Source: an uncultured Sterolibacterium sp. (GTDB lineage: Bacteria > Pseudomonadota > Gammaproteobacteria > Burkholderiales > Rhodocyclaceae). Taken from it: DNA of 64,000 nt. The DNA lies in NCBI GenBank assembly GCA_903904605.1, contig CAIVDC010000118.1, positions 1 through 64,000 of the forward strand, in the 5' to 3' direction. A program made the position numbers and the translations under genes. The notes below the pieces were generated by a model. The model was not told the origin of the DNA, did not search any database, and was given only the letters and a program-made list of their open reading frames with translations. Below, one piece after another: positions 1-8,793 of the stretch; the stretch's first letter is position 1; each line of letters starts with the position of its first letter.

Positions 1-119
1 CGGCCCTCGCCCGTTGACCGCTTTATCCCCATTTCGCGCACAACATTTCCACAGCTTATCCACTCCCCCCGCAGCCCCATGTGCCGGTAGACTGTGGGTC
101 AACCCTAGGAGACGATGTC

Positions 120-1532
120 ATGGTACAGGCTTTGCCAAACGCGCACGCATTCTCCTCGAACCGATCCGACGATCCGCAACTTGCGGCGCTCAAACTGCCG
201 CCGCACTCGATCGAGGCGGAGCAGTCGCTGTTGGGCGGCCTGCTGCTCGACAACAGCGCCTGGGACCGGATCGCCGATATCGTCACCGAGAGCGATTTCT
301 ACCGCGACGATCACCGCCGCATCTTCCGTCACATCGCCCGGCTGATCGAGCGGGCGCGGCCGGCCGACGTGGTCACGGTGTACGAATCGATCGAGAAGAG
401 CAACGAGGTGGAGCAGGCCGGCGGTCTGGCCTATCTCGGCGAGATCGCCAACAACACGCCCTCGGCCGCCAACATCCGCCGCTATGCCGAGATCGTGCGC
501 GAGCGCGCCGTGCTGCGCCGCCTGGTCACGGTGGGCGATGAGATCGCCGCCAGTGCCCTGAATCCCGCCGGGCGCGACGCCAAGACCCTGCTCGATCAGG
601 CCGAAGCCAAAGTCTTCGAAATCGCCGAGGCTGGCGCGCGCAGCAACCAGGGCTTCGTGGCGATACAGCCGCTGCTGGGCGAGGTGGTGGACCGCATCCA
701 GGAGCTCTACGAGCAGGAGAATCCTTCGGACGTCACCGGCGTTCCGACCGGTTTCGCCGATCTCGACAAGATGACCTCCGGCTTGCAGCCGGGCGACATG
801 ATCGTCGTCGCCGGCCGTCCGTCGATGGGCAAGACCGCCTTCGCGCTCAACATCGCCGAGCATGTCGGCGTCGATCTCGGCCTGCCGGTGGCGATATTCA
901 GCCTGGAAATGTCCGGGCCGCAACTGGCAATGCGCTTCCTCTCTTCCGTCGGCCGCCTGGACGCGCACCGCATCCGCACCGGCCGGCTCAATGACGACGA
1001 GTGGGACAAGATGACCGTGGCTCTGGGCAAGCTGCACGGCGCACCCATCCACATCGACGAGACCGGCGCCTTGAACGTCACCGACCTGCGCGCCCGGGCG
1101 CGGCGCCTGGCACGACAGTTCGGCGGCAAGCTGGGCCTGATCGTGATCGACTATCTGCAGTTGATGACCTCGACCCGGGACAACGAAAATCGCGCCACCG
1201 AGATCTCCGAGATCTCGCGCTCGATCAAGGCGCTGGCCAAGGAACTTCAGGTGCCGGTGATCGCCCTGTCGCAGCTTTCGCGCAAGGTCGAGGAACGCAA
1301 CGACAAGCGTCCGCTGATGTCTGACCTGCGCGAGTCGGGCGCCATCGAGCAGGACGCCGACATCATCCTGATGATGTACCGGGAGGAGTACTACAAGCCA
1401 GACACCCAGGAGAAGGGCACGGCCGAAGTCATCATCGGCAAGCACCGGAACGGACCTACGGGCATCGTCCGGCTCACCTTCCTCGGCGAATACACCCGCT
1501 TCCAGAGTTTCGCCCAGCCGGGGAGCTATTGA
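120..1532 (+). CDS. dnaB: Replicative DNA helicase DnaB
   Basis: ORF 81..1532, ATG at 120. DnaB signatures PPHSIEAEQSLLGGLLLD, Walker A GRPSMGKTAFALN, VIDYLQLM, SQLSRKVEERNDKRP, DLRESGAIEQDADII. Confidence 0.97.
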   Translation: MVQALPNAHAFSSNRSDDPQLAALKLPPHSIEAEQSLLGGLLLDNSAWDRIADIVTESDFYRDDHRRIFRHIARLIERARPADVVTVYESIEKSNEVEQAGGLAYLGEIANNTPSAANIRRYAEIVRERAVLRRLVTVGDEIAASALNPAGRDAKTLLDQAEAKVFEIAEAGARSNQGFVAIQPLLGEVVDRIQELYEQENPSDVTGVPTGFADLDKMTSGLQPGDMIVVAGRPSMGKTAFALNIAEHVGVDLGLPVAIFSLEMSGPQLAMRFLSSVGRLDAHRIRTGRLNDDEWDKMTVALGKLHGAPIHIDETGALNVTDLRARARRLARQFGGKLGLIVIDYLQLMTSTRDNENRATEISEISRSIKALAKELQVPVIALSQLSRKVEERNDKRPLMSDLRESGAIEQDADIILMMYREEYYKPDTQEKGTAEVIIGKHRNGPTGIVRLTFLGEYTRFQSFAQPGSY

Positions 1533-1540
1533 AATTTGCC

Positions 1541-1565
1541 CTTGCCGGGTCTCGCCCCCGGCAGG
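1541..1565. terminator. Hairpin between convergent dnaB and PIN-PhoH gene, possible bidirectional terminator
   Basis: CTTGCCGGG (1541-1549), 7-nt loop, CCCGGCAGG (1557-1565). 9-bp stem with one wobble; no T-tract. Confidence 0.4.
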
Positions 1566-1571
1566 CCGTCG

Positions 1572-2972
1572 CTATAGCACTTCTCCGGCGTGGTCGGCCA
1601 GGCGCGAGCGCTCGCCGCGTTGCAGGGTGATGTGTCCCGAATGCGGCCAGCCCTTGAAACGGTCGACGACGTAGGTGAGGCCGGAGCTGCCTTCGGTCAG
1701 GTAAGGCGTGTCGATCTGTGCGATGTTGCCGAGACAGACCACCTTGGTGCCCGGTCCGGCGCGGGTGATCAGCGTCTTCATCTGCTTCGGCGTCAGGTTT
1801 TGGGCCTCGTCGATGATCACGAACTTGTTCAGGAAGGTACGGCCGCGCATGAAGTTGAGCGACTTGATCTTGATCCGGTTGCGGATCAGGTCCATGGTCG
1901 CGGCGCGACCCCAATCGCCGCCTTGCGCGTCATCGGCGGGGTGGTTCAGGACATCGAGGTTGTCCTCGAGCGCACCCATCCATGGCGTCATCTTCTCTTC
2001 CTCGGTGCCGGGCAGGAAGCCGATGTCTTCACCCACCGGGATGGTGACGCGAGTGATGATGATCTCCGCGTAACGCTTGGCTTCCAGCACCTGGGTGAGG
2101 CTTGCGGCCAGGGTGAGCAGTGTCTTGCCGGTGCCCGCCTGGCCGAGCAGGGTGACAAAGTCGATCTCGGGATTCATCAGCAGGTTGAGCGCGAAATTCT
2201 GCTCCCGGTTCTTCGCCGTGATGCCCCAGACGGCGTTCCTGTGGTGGGTGTAATCGGTCAGTGTCTCCAGCACGGCGCTCTTGCCGCCGGCCTCGCGCAC
2301 CCAGGCGTGAAGCGGCTGGGAACCTTCCTGCCAGACGAACTCATTGATCAGGAGTTCGGCGCACAGCGGCCCCTGGAGCCGATAGAAAGCGCGGCCATCC
2401 TGTTTCCAGGACTGCATGTCCTTGCCGTGGCTATCCCAGAAGTCGGCGGGCAGTTCCCGTGCGCCGGTGTACAGGAGGTCGCTGTCTTCGAGAACCTTGT
2501 CGTTGAAATAATCCTGCGCATCGAGGCCCAGCGCGCGGGCCTTGATGCGCATATTGATGTCCTTGGTGACCAGAATGACCGGGCGCTTCGGGAATTTCTC
2601 CGACAGGTGCAGCGCCACTGCGATGATCTGGTTGTCCGCCTTGGCGGTGGGCAGCGAAGCGGGAACGGCGTCGTTGATCGCCTCGGTCTGCAGAAACAGG
2701 CGGCCGCTCGCGAGTTCGCGCGACGGTCGGGTCAGGGCGATGCCCCGCTTGATGTCATGCTCGTCGGCCGAGACGATATCGTCGAGCAGACGACTGGCCT
2801 GGCGGGCGTTGCGCGCCACCTCCGACATACCCTTCTTGTTGTTGTCGAGCTCTTCTAGGGTCATCATCGGCACGAAGATATCGTGCTCCTCGAAGCGGAA
2901 CAGGCTGGTCGGGTCATGCATCAGGACATTGGTGTCGAGAACGAACAGCTTGGTGATGCGCTTGGCGTTCAT
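1572..2972 (-). CDS. PhoH family ATPase with N-terminal PIN domain (PhoH2/YlaK-like)
   Basis: Start MNAKRITKLFVLDTNVLMHDPTSL (PIN-type). C-terminal PhoH motifs LLGQAGTGKTLLTLAA, FVIIDEAQNLTPKQMKTLITRAGPGTKVV. Confidence 0.93.
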   Translation of the reverse strand: MNAKRITKLFVLDTNVLMHDPTSLFRFEEHDIFVPMMTLEELDNNKKGMSEVARNARQASRLLDDIVSADEHDIKRGIALTRPSRELASGRLFLQTEAINDAVPASLPTAKADNQIIAVALHLSEKFPKRPVILVTKDINMRIKARALGLDAQDYFNDKVLEDSDLLYTGARELPADFWDSHGKDMQSWKQDGRAFYRLQGPLCAELLINEFVWQEGSQPLHAWVREAGGKSAVLETLTDYTHHRNAVWGITAKNREQNFALNLLMNPEIDFVTLLGQAGTGKTLLTLAASLTQVLEAKRYAEIIITRVTIPVGEDIGFLPGTEEEKMTPWMGALEDNLDVLNHPADDAQGGDWGRAATMDLIRNRIKIKSLNFMRGRTFLNKFVIIDEAQNLTPKQMKTLITRAGPGTKVVCLGNIAQIDTPYLTEGSSGLTYVVDRFKGWPHSGHITLQRGERSRLADHAGEVL

Positions 2973-3448
2973 CAGGGCAGGGTTCCCGCGTTGAGGGATT
3001 TGACCGCGTCGAGGACCTCGGCGGCGTGGCCGTCCGCCTTGACCCCACGCCATTCGCGGCGCAGCACGCCATTGCCGTCGATAAGGAAGGTGCTGCGCTC
3101 TATCCCGCGCACTTGCTTGCCGTACATGTTCTTCATCTTGATGACGGAGAACACGGTGCTGGCGATTTCCTCCTCGTCGGCCAGAAGTTCGAAAGGCAGC
3201 GCCAGCTTGGCCTTAAAACTCTCGTGAGACTTCAGGCTGTCGCGCGAGATGCCGTAGACCGCGCAGTTCTGGCGGACGAATTCCTCGTGCAGATCGCGGA
3301 ACTGGCCGGCCTCGGTGGTGCAGCCGGGCGTGCTGTCCTTGGGATAGAAATAGAGCAGGAGCATCGTTCCGCGCATGGCGTCGAGTTCGAAGTTCTTGCC
3401 TCCGGTTGCCGGCAGGGAAAAATTCGGGACGATTTTGTTCAGCATCAT
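2972..3448 (-). CDS. bcp: Thioredoxin-dependent peroxiredoxin, Bcp/PrxQ family
   Basis: LYFYPKDSTPGCTTEAGQFRDL peroxidatic motif; 158 aa. Confidence 0.92.
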   Translation of the reverse strand: MMLNKIVPNFSLPATGGKNFELDAMRGTMLLLYFYPKDSTPGCTTEAGQFRDLHEEFVRQNCAVYGISRDSLKSHESFKAKLALPFELLADEEEIASTVFSVIKMKNMYGKQVRGIERSTFLIDGNGVLRREWRGVKADGHAAEVLDAVKSLNAGTLP

Positions 3449-3454
3449 TTCCTC

Positions 3455-4384
3455 CTAGGGGTTGGCGGATGAGAGGAATTCGTCGCCTTGCAGCATCAGC
3501 GTGCCGCCGCGGCCCGGAATCTCTCCCCGGATCACTTCGTGCCTGGGCAGCTTCCGCAGATCCAGCCCGGCATAGATCGCCCGGGTCGAAGTCAATTCAT
3601 AACCCTGATCGAGCCAGCCTTTGAGCAGGCGCTCCAGGACCGGTAGGAGCTTCATGCCTTCCAGCTCCGCGTGCAGCGTGTATACCTGGTCGCGCTGGGG
3701 CGATTCCCGCGTGAGCTTGAGCAGCGTCTCATGAACATTCTCGGCGTTCACGCCTGAGCGCCCGATCAGCTCATCCAGCGTCGGCAGGGTGGTCGGCAGC
3801 TGCGGGCAGGCGATCACCTCTGCATTGCACACGGGCATGAAGGGGTGGCTGCCGCGCGTATCCGAGGCGTAGTCGAAGCCCAGCCGCTGGGTCAGGCGCA
3901 GCGCATGGGCGTTCATTTGCCAGCCGGCGGCGCCGTGGGTCCTGGCCGCCATGCCGAAGATCGCGGCAAAGCGCTCGCAGGCGCGCCCCATCTCGCCTTC
4001 GGTCCAGGCGGGGCTGGCCTGCAGGATGCCGTCTTGCCACTTGACGTGATCCCAGCAGTGGATGCCGACTTCATAACCTGCGTCGCGGACGCTCTTCAGG
4101 ACGTCCGCGCAGGCGCGGCCGATGTCGGGTCCGGGCAGGAGAGTGCCGTACATCAGCGTCTTCAAGCCGTAATGGGACAGCACGGAAGTGCGTGACACCT
4201 TTTTCATGAAGCTCGGCCGGAAGGCGCGCTTGATGGCCCGGCCGGTATGGTCGGGACCGAGCGAGAACAGGAAGGTGGCCTGGGCGTCGAAGCGGCGCAG
4301 CAGATCCACCAGCCCGGGCACTCCTTTCAGCGTACCGCGGTAGGTGTCGACGTCGATCTTCAGGGCGAGCTTCAAATTCGCCAT
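3455..4384 (-). CDS. arnD: ArnD: polysaccharide deacetylase family, 4-deoxy-4-formamido-L-arabinose-phosphoundecaprenol deformylase
   Basis: Start MANLKLALKIDVDTYRGTLKGVPGLVDLLRRFDAQATFLFSLGPDHTGRAIKR, typical ArnD; arn operon context. Confidence 0.95.
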   Translation of the reverse strand: MANLKLALKIDVDTYRGTLKGVPGLVDLLRRFDAQATFLFSLGPDHTGRAIKRAFRPSFMKKVSRTSVLSHYGLKTLMYGTLLPGPDIGRACADVLKSVRDAGYEVGIHCWDHVKWQDGILQASPAWTEGEMGRACERFAAIFGMAARTHGAAGWQMNAHALRLTQRLGFDYASDTRGSHPFMPVCNAEVIACPQLPTTLPTLDELIGRSGVNAENVHETLLKLTRESPQRDQVYTLHAELEGMKLLPVLERLLKGWLDQGYELTSTRAIYAGLDLRKLPRHEVIRGEIPGRGGTLMLQGDEFLSSANP

Positions 4385-5427
4385 CAATCGACCAGGCTGC
4401 GCGCCGCAGCGACGTCGCCGCGATACGCATCGAGAATGTGGCGCAAGGCATCCTGCATGTTCACCTTCGGCGCCCAGTCGAAGTCGGCCATGGTGTTCTC
4501 GATCTTGGGCACGCGGTTTTGCACATCCTGGTAGCCGCTGCCGTAGTACTCTCCGGAAGTGGTCTCCTGAATCTCGACCTTCTCGGCGCTCGCGCGGTAT
4601 TCCGGATACTGCTTGGCCATGCTGAGCATCATGCCGGCCAGTTCGCGCACCGAGTAATTGTTGCCGGGATTGCCGATGTTGTAGATCTTGCCGCTGGCGA
4701 TCCCGTTCCGGTTCTCGATGATTTTCATCAAGGCTGCGATGCCGTCGGCGACATAGGTGAATGCGCGCTTCTGGGCACCGCCGTCGACCAGCTTGATCGG
4801 TTCGCCGCGCACGATATGGCCCAGGAACTGGGTGATGACGCGGCTGCTGCCCTCCTTCGGCGTGTGGATAGAGTCGAGTCCGGCGCCGATCCAGTTGAAC
4901 GGACGGAACAGCGTGTAATCGAGTCCTTCCTGCTGCCCGTAGGCGGCGATCACGCGGTCCATCAGCTGCTTGGCGCAGGCATAGATCCAGCGCGGCTTGT
5001 TGATCGGGCCGTAGACCAGATTGGACGTTTCCGGGTCGAATTCTGCATCGGCAGACATCCCATAGACTTCGGAGGTCGAGGGAAAGATCACCCGCTTGCC
5101 GTATTTCACGGCATGGCGAATGATCGGCAGGTTGGCCTCGAAATCCAGTTCGAAGACCCGCAGCGGCTCCTTGACATAGGTCGCCGGCGTGGCGATGGCC
5201 ACCAGCGGCAGTACCGTGTCGCATTTCCTGACGTGATATTCGATCCACTCCTTGTTGATGGTGATGTCGCCCTCGAAAAAATGAAAGCGCGGGTGATCGA
5301 TGAGGTCGGCGACGCGCTCCGACTGCATGTCCATGCCATGGACCTCCCAGTCGGTGGTTTCGATGATGCGTTGCGACAGATGGTGGCCGATGAAGCCATT
5401 GACGCCGAGGATGAGGATTTTTTTCAT
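4384..5427 (-). CDS. arnA: NAD-dependent UDP-glucuronic acid decarboxylase, stand-alone ArnA C-terminal domain
   Basis: MKKILILGVNGFIGHHLSQRI Rossmann motif, STSEVYGM, GPINKPRWIYACAKQLMDRV, DGGAQKRAFTYVADGI. Confidence 0.93.
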   Translation of the reverse strand: MKKILILGVNGFIGHHLSQRIIETTDWEVHGMDMQSERVADLIDHPRFHFFEGDITINKEWIEYHVRKCDTVLPLVAIATPATYVKEPLRVFELDFEANLPIIRHAVKYGKRVIFPSTSEVYGMSADAEFDPETSNLVYGPINKPRWIYACAKQLMDRVIAAYGQQEGLDYTLFRPFNWIGAGLDSIHTPKEGSSRVITQFLGHIVRGEPIKLVDGGAQKRAFTYVADGIAALMKIIENRNGIASGKIYNIGNPGNNYSVRELAGMMLSMAKQYPEYRASAEKVEIQETTSGEYYGSGYQDVQNRVPKIENTMADFDWAPKVNMQDALRHILDAYRGDVAAARSLVD

Positions 5428-5433
5428 GATGGC

Positions 5434-6372
5434 CTAGGTGAGTGAGAGTTTTTCCGGGCCGAAACGGCCCAGGAAGCGGGCCGCATCAAGCGCCATACCG
5501 TCGTATTCGAGCGCGAGCAAACGCAACACCTTGCCGTCGGCGCAATCGGCATAGATCGCGCTTCCTTCGGCATAGAGCCCGGACGACGGGCTTCTCGGCT
5601 TGCGGCCCGGTTGCAGCATGCTCCTGTAAAGCGCCAGGCGCTTGCCGGACAGATCGCAGAAGGCGCCTGGGTAAGGCGGCGCTACGGCGCGTATCAGGTC
5701 GTGGATGGTCTGTGCCCCCTGACGCCAATCGATCAGGCCGTCAGCGGGCTTCCTGCCGCCGAAATAGGAAGCTTGCAGAGGATCCTGAACCTTTTCCGGT
5801 GCGCAATCGGCCAGGAGCTGCGGCAAGACGCCATGGAGCGCCATTTCGGCGGCCACCGTGACCTTGTTGAAGACCTCGGCCGCCGTGTCGTCGGGCAGGA
5901 TGGGCACGGCCTGCTGCGCCACGATAGCGCCTGCGTCGGGCTTGTCCAGCATGCGGTGCAGGGTGGCCCCGGTCTCTCGCTCGCCCTTCAGTACCGCCCA
6001 GTTCACCGGCGTGCGGCCGCGGTATTTCGGCAGCAGCGAACCGTGCATGTTGTAGGCGCCGCGTCGGGGCGTGGCGAGCAGGGGTTTCCCGAGCATCTGC
6101 CGGTAGTAGAACGAGAACAGGAAATCCGGCGCCAGCGCCGAGATTCGTTCGACGATCGCCGGGTCGTTGGGGTCCGTCGGCGTAATGCACGGGATGCCGT
6201 GCAACTCGGCGAGCGCCGCGACACTGCCGAACCAGATCGTCTCATTCGGGCTGTCCTGGTGCGTCACGACCAGCTTCACGTCGACCGCGCCGGCCAACAG
6301 CACCGACAGGCAGCGCACCCCGACTTGGTGGTAGGCGAAAACGACGGCGCTGGCGGGGACGGCGGGCATCAT
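5434..6372 (-). CDS. arnA: Formyltransferase, stand-alone ArnA N-terminal domain
   Basis: YNMHGSLLPKYRGRTPVNWAVLKGERETGATLHRMLDKPDAGAIVAQ; no fused decarboxylase domain (stop at 5434). Confidence 0.92.
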   Translation of the reverse strand: MMPAVPASAVVFAYHQVGVRCLSVLLAGAVDVKLVVTHQDSPNETIWFGSVAALAELHGIPCITPTDPNDPAIVERISALAPDFLFSFYYRQMLGKPLLATPRRGAYNMHGSLLPKYRGRTPVNWAVLKGERETGATLHRMLDKPDAGAIVAQQAVPILPDDTAAEVFNKVTVAAEMALHGVLPQLLADCAPEKVQDPLQASYFGGRKPADGLIDWRQGAQTIHDLIRAVAPPYPGAFCDLSGKRLALYRSMLQPGRKPRSPSSGLYAEGSAIYADCADGKVLRLLALEYDGMALDAARFLGRFGPEKLSLT

Positions 6373-7310
6373 GGTTGCCTCGTCTCGAGGATCGCCTCGA
6401 TGATGTACCGCGGCCGCTGGCGCACCTGCTGATAGATGCGGCCGACGTATTCGCCGAGCAGGCCGACGCCGAACAGCGTCAGGCCGATCAGGAAGAAGGC
6501 GATGCCGAACAGGGTGAACAGGCCTTCGGCCTCCGGGCCGACCAGGACCCGGCGCAATGCGAGATAGGCGACGAACAGCACCGACAGCGTCGAGATGAGG
6601 ATGCCGATCATGGAGAACCATTGCAGCGGCACCACCGAGAAGCCGGTCATCAGGTCGAAGTTGAGGCGGATCAGGCTGTAGAGGGAATACTTCGATTCGC
6701 CGGCGTGGCGCTCTTCGTGGCCGATCTCGATTTCGGTCGGGTGTTTCGCGAAAGCGTAGCCCAGCGCCGGCATGAAGGTGCTGACCTCGTGGCAACTGTT
6801 GATGGTCTCGACGATGGATCTCGAATAGGCGCGCATCATGCATCCCTGATCGGTCATCTTGATGCGGGTGATCCGCTCGCGCAGCCGGTTCATGGCGCGC
6901 GAGGCCCAGCGCCGGAAGAGACTGTCCCGGCGGAGCTTGCGGATGGTGCCGACGTAGTCGTAGCCCTCGCGGACCTTATCGACCAGCGCGCCGATTTCTT
7001 CGGGCGGATTTTGCAGATCGGCATCGAGGGTGATCACCATTTCTCCGCGGCTTTGCTCGAAGCCCGCCGTAATCGCCATATGCTGGCCGAAGTTGGCGGC
7101 GAACAGCACGATACGGGTGACCTCGGGGCGTGCCTGCCATTGCTGGCGGAGAATGGCGGCGGAGCGATCGCTGCTGCCGTCGTTGATGAAGATCACTTCG
7201 TAGCGGGCGCCCAAGGCGTCCAGCGCCGGATAAAGCCGATCGAACAGCGCGGCCAAGCCGTCCTCTTCGTTGTAGACGGGAATGACGACGGAAATTTCTG
7301 GCTGATTCAT
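6369..7310 (-). CDS. arnC: ArnC: undecaprenyl-phosphate 4-deoxy-4-formamido-L-arabinose transferase (GT2)
   Basis: Start MNQPEISVVIPVYNEEDGLAALFDRL; DADLQNPPEEI; two C-terminal TM helices. Confidence 0.95.
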   Translation of the reverse strand: MNQPEISVVIPVYNEEDGLAALFDRLYPALDALGARYEVIFINDGSSDRSAAILRQQWQARPEVTRIVLFAANFGQHMAITAGFEQSRGEMVITLDADLQNPPEEIGALVDKVREGYDYVGTIRKLRRDSLFRRWASRAMNRLRERITRIKMTDQGCMMRAYSRSIVETINSCHEVSTFMPALGYAFAKHPTEIEIGHEERHAGESKYSLYSLIRLNFDLMTGFSVVPLQWFSMIGILISTLSVLFVAYLALRRVLVGPEAEGLFTLFGIAFFLIGLTLFGVGLLGEYVGRIYQQVRQRPRYIIEAILETRQP

Positions 7311-8425
7311 GCGGAGGGCTTGAGGATGGCGGCCAAGGCCGTGCAGACGCGGTCGACGTCCGAGTCCTGCATGGCCGGGAAAAGGGGGAGTGTAATAGTT
7401 TGACCGCCAACCCGCTCGGCCTGCGGAAAATCGCCCGCCCGGTAGCCCTGCTGGCGATACAGGGAAAACAGATGCAGCGCCGGGTAATGCACGCCGATGC
7501 CGATGCCGTGCTCCTTCATCGCGGCGATGACCTGCCCGCGCCGGCTGCCGGAAGGCAGCAGCACCTGATACATGTGCCAGTTGGAATTGTCGAAATCGCG
7601 CAGCGGCAGTTCCAGGCCGGCGATGGCCAGTTCGTCGAAATGTTCGAAGTAGCGATGCGCCAGTTCGCGGCGTCTCTGCGTGAACGCTGCCAGGCGCTTC
7701 AACTGTCCGAGCCCGATCGTCGCGGCGATGTCGGTGAGATTGAACTTGCCGCCGAGCACGTCGGCGTCCATGGAGCCGTCGGCAAAGCGCGTCACCCCCT
7801 GCAGGCGCAGCCGCTCGCAAAGCCCGGCATCGACGTCCTGGGGCAGCACCAGCGCGCCGCCTTCTCCCGTGGTGATGTTCTTGTTGGCATGAAAGCTGAA
7901 GGAAACGAAATCGCCTGTGGCGCCTATGCGCCGGCCGCGCCATTGGGCACCGAAGGCTTGGGCGGCATCCTCGATCACGCGCAGTTTGTGATCGCCGGCG
8001 ATGGCGTAGAGCCGGTCGCGAGCCACCGGCAGGCCGGCCAGATCGACCGGAATGATCGCCCGGGTTCTGGCGGTGACGGCGGCCTCGATCCGCTCCAGGT
8101 CGATGTTGCGGGTGACCGGGTCGATGTCGACGAACACCGGCCGGGCCCCTGCGGCGAGCACCACGCTGGCGCTGGCAACCCAGGTCAGCGGCGCGGTGAT
8201 GACCTCGTCGCCCGGGCCTATTCCGGCCAGCGTCAGCGCCACCTGCATGGTAGCCGTGCCGGAACTGAAGGCGCGCACCGGACGTCCGCCGCAGTAGTCG
8301 GACAGCGCCGCCTCGAACTCCTTGACCTTCGGACCGCTGGTGATCCAGCCGGAGCGCAGGACATCGCCGACGGCGGCGATGGTTTCCTCGTCGATGGAGG
8401 GGCGGGTAAAAGGCAGAAAGGTCAT
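7307..8425 (-). CDS. arnB: ArnB: UDP-4-amino-4-deoxy-L-arabinose aminotransferase (DegT/DnrJ/EryC1)
   Basis: Start MTFLPFTRPSIDEETIAAVGDVLRSGWITSGPKVKEFE; FSFHANKNITTGEGG PLP-lysine motif. Confidence 0.95.
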   Translation of the reverse strand: MTFLPFTRPSIDEETIAAVGDVLRSGWITSGPKVKEFEAALSDYCGGRPVRAFSSGTATMQVALTLAGIGPGDEVITAPLTWVASASVVLAAGARPVFVDIDPVTRNIDLERIEAAVTARTRAIIPVDLAGLPVARDRLYAIAGDHKLRVIEDAAQAFGAQWRGRRIGATGDFVSFSFHANKNITTGEGGALVLPQDVDAGLCERLRLQGVTRFADGSMDADVLGGKFNLTDIAATIGLGQLKRLAAFTQRRRELAHRYFEHFDELAIAGLELPLRDFDNSNWHMYQVLLPSGSRRGQVIAAMKEHGIGIGVHYPALHLFSLYRQQGYRAGDFPQAERVGGQTITLPLFPAMQDSDVDRVCTALAAILKPSA

Positions 8426-8793
8426 GAACGCGCGACCAGATAGACGCCGACGACGACGAAGGCGATGCCGGCAATCTTCTGCGCCGTCAGCGCTTCGCCG
8501 AACCACTGCCAGGCGACGAAGGCATTGATCACGTAGCCGATGGAGAGCATCGGATAGGCGATGGAGACCGGCACCCTCGACAGCGCCATGATCCATACCA
8601 TCACGCTCACGGCATAGCAGGCCATGCCGCCGACGATGTGCGGTTCCAGGCCGAGCTTCAAGCCGATCGGGACGACGTTGCTCAACTGGAACTCGAAATG
8701 GCCTACGGCGTTGGTCCCCGCCTTGAGCAGCAGTTGGGCGGCCGCGTTGAGCAGCACGCCGGTGAGTACGAGGGAGAAGCTGAGGGCGTTCAT
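8422..8793 (-). CDS. Small SMR/EamA-like membrane protein, putative L-Ara4N-phosphoundecaprenol flippase (ArnE/ArnF-like)
   Basis: 123 aa, four predicted TM helices, MNALSFSLVLTGVLLNAAAQLLLKAG...SIAYPMLSIGYVINAFVAWQWFGEALTAQKIAGIAFVVVGVYLV; between arnT and arnB. Confidence 0.85.
   Translation of the reverse strand: MNALSFSLVLTGVLLNAAAQLLLKAGTNAVGHFEFQLSNVVPIGLKLGLEPHIVGGMACYAVSVMVWIMALSRVPVSIAYPMLSIGYVINAFVAWQWFGEALTAQKIAGIAFVVVGVYLVARS

Noticed and set aside
105-1445. 446-aa antisense ORF opposite dnaB
   Set aside because: Low-complexity translation typical of antisense frames in high-GC genes; dnaB on the other strand is unambiguous.
3455-5248. Apparent 597-aa ORF fusing arnD with an upstream segment
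   Set aside because: The upstream ~288 residues are an out-of-frame reading of the arnA decarboxylase gene; true arnD start is ATG at 4384.
6369-8474. Apparent 701-aa ORF ahead of arnC
   Set aside because: The N-terminal part is an out-of-frame reading of arnB; true arnC start is ATG at 7310.
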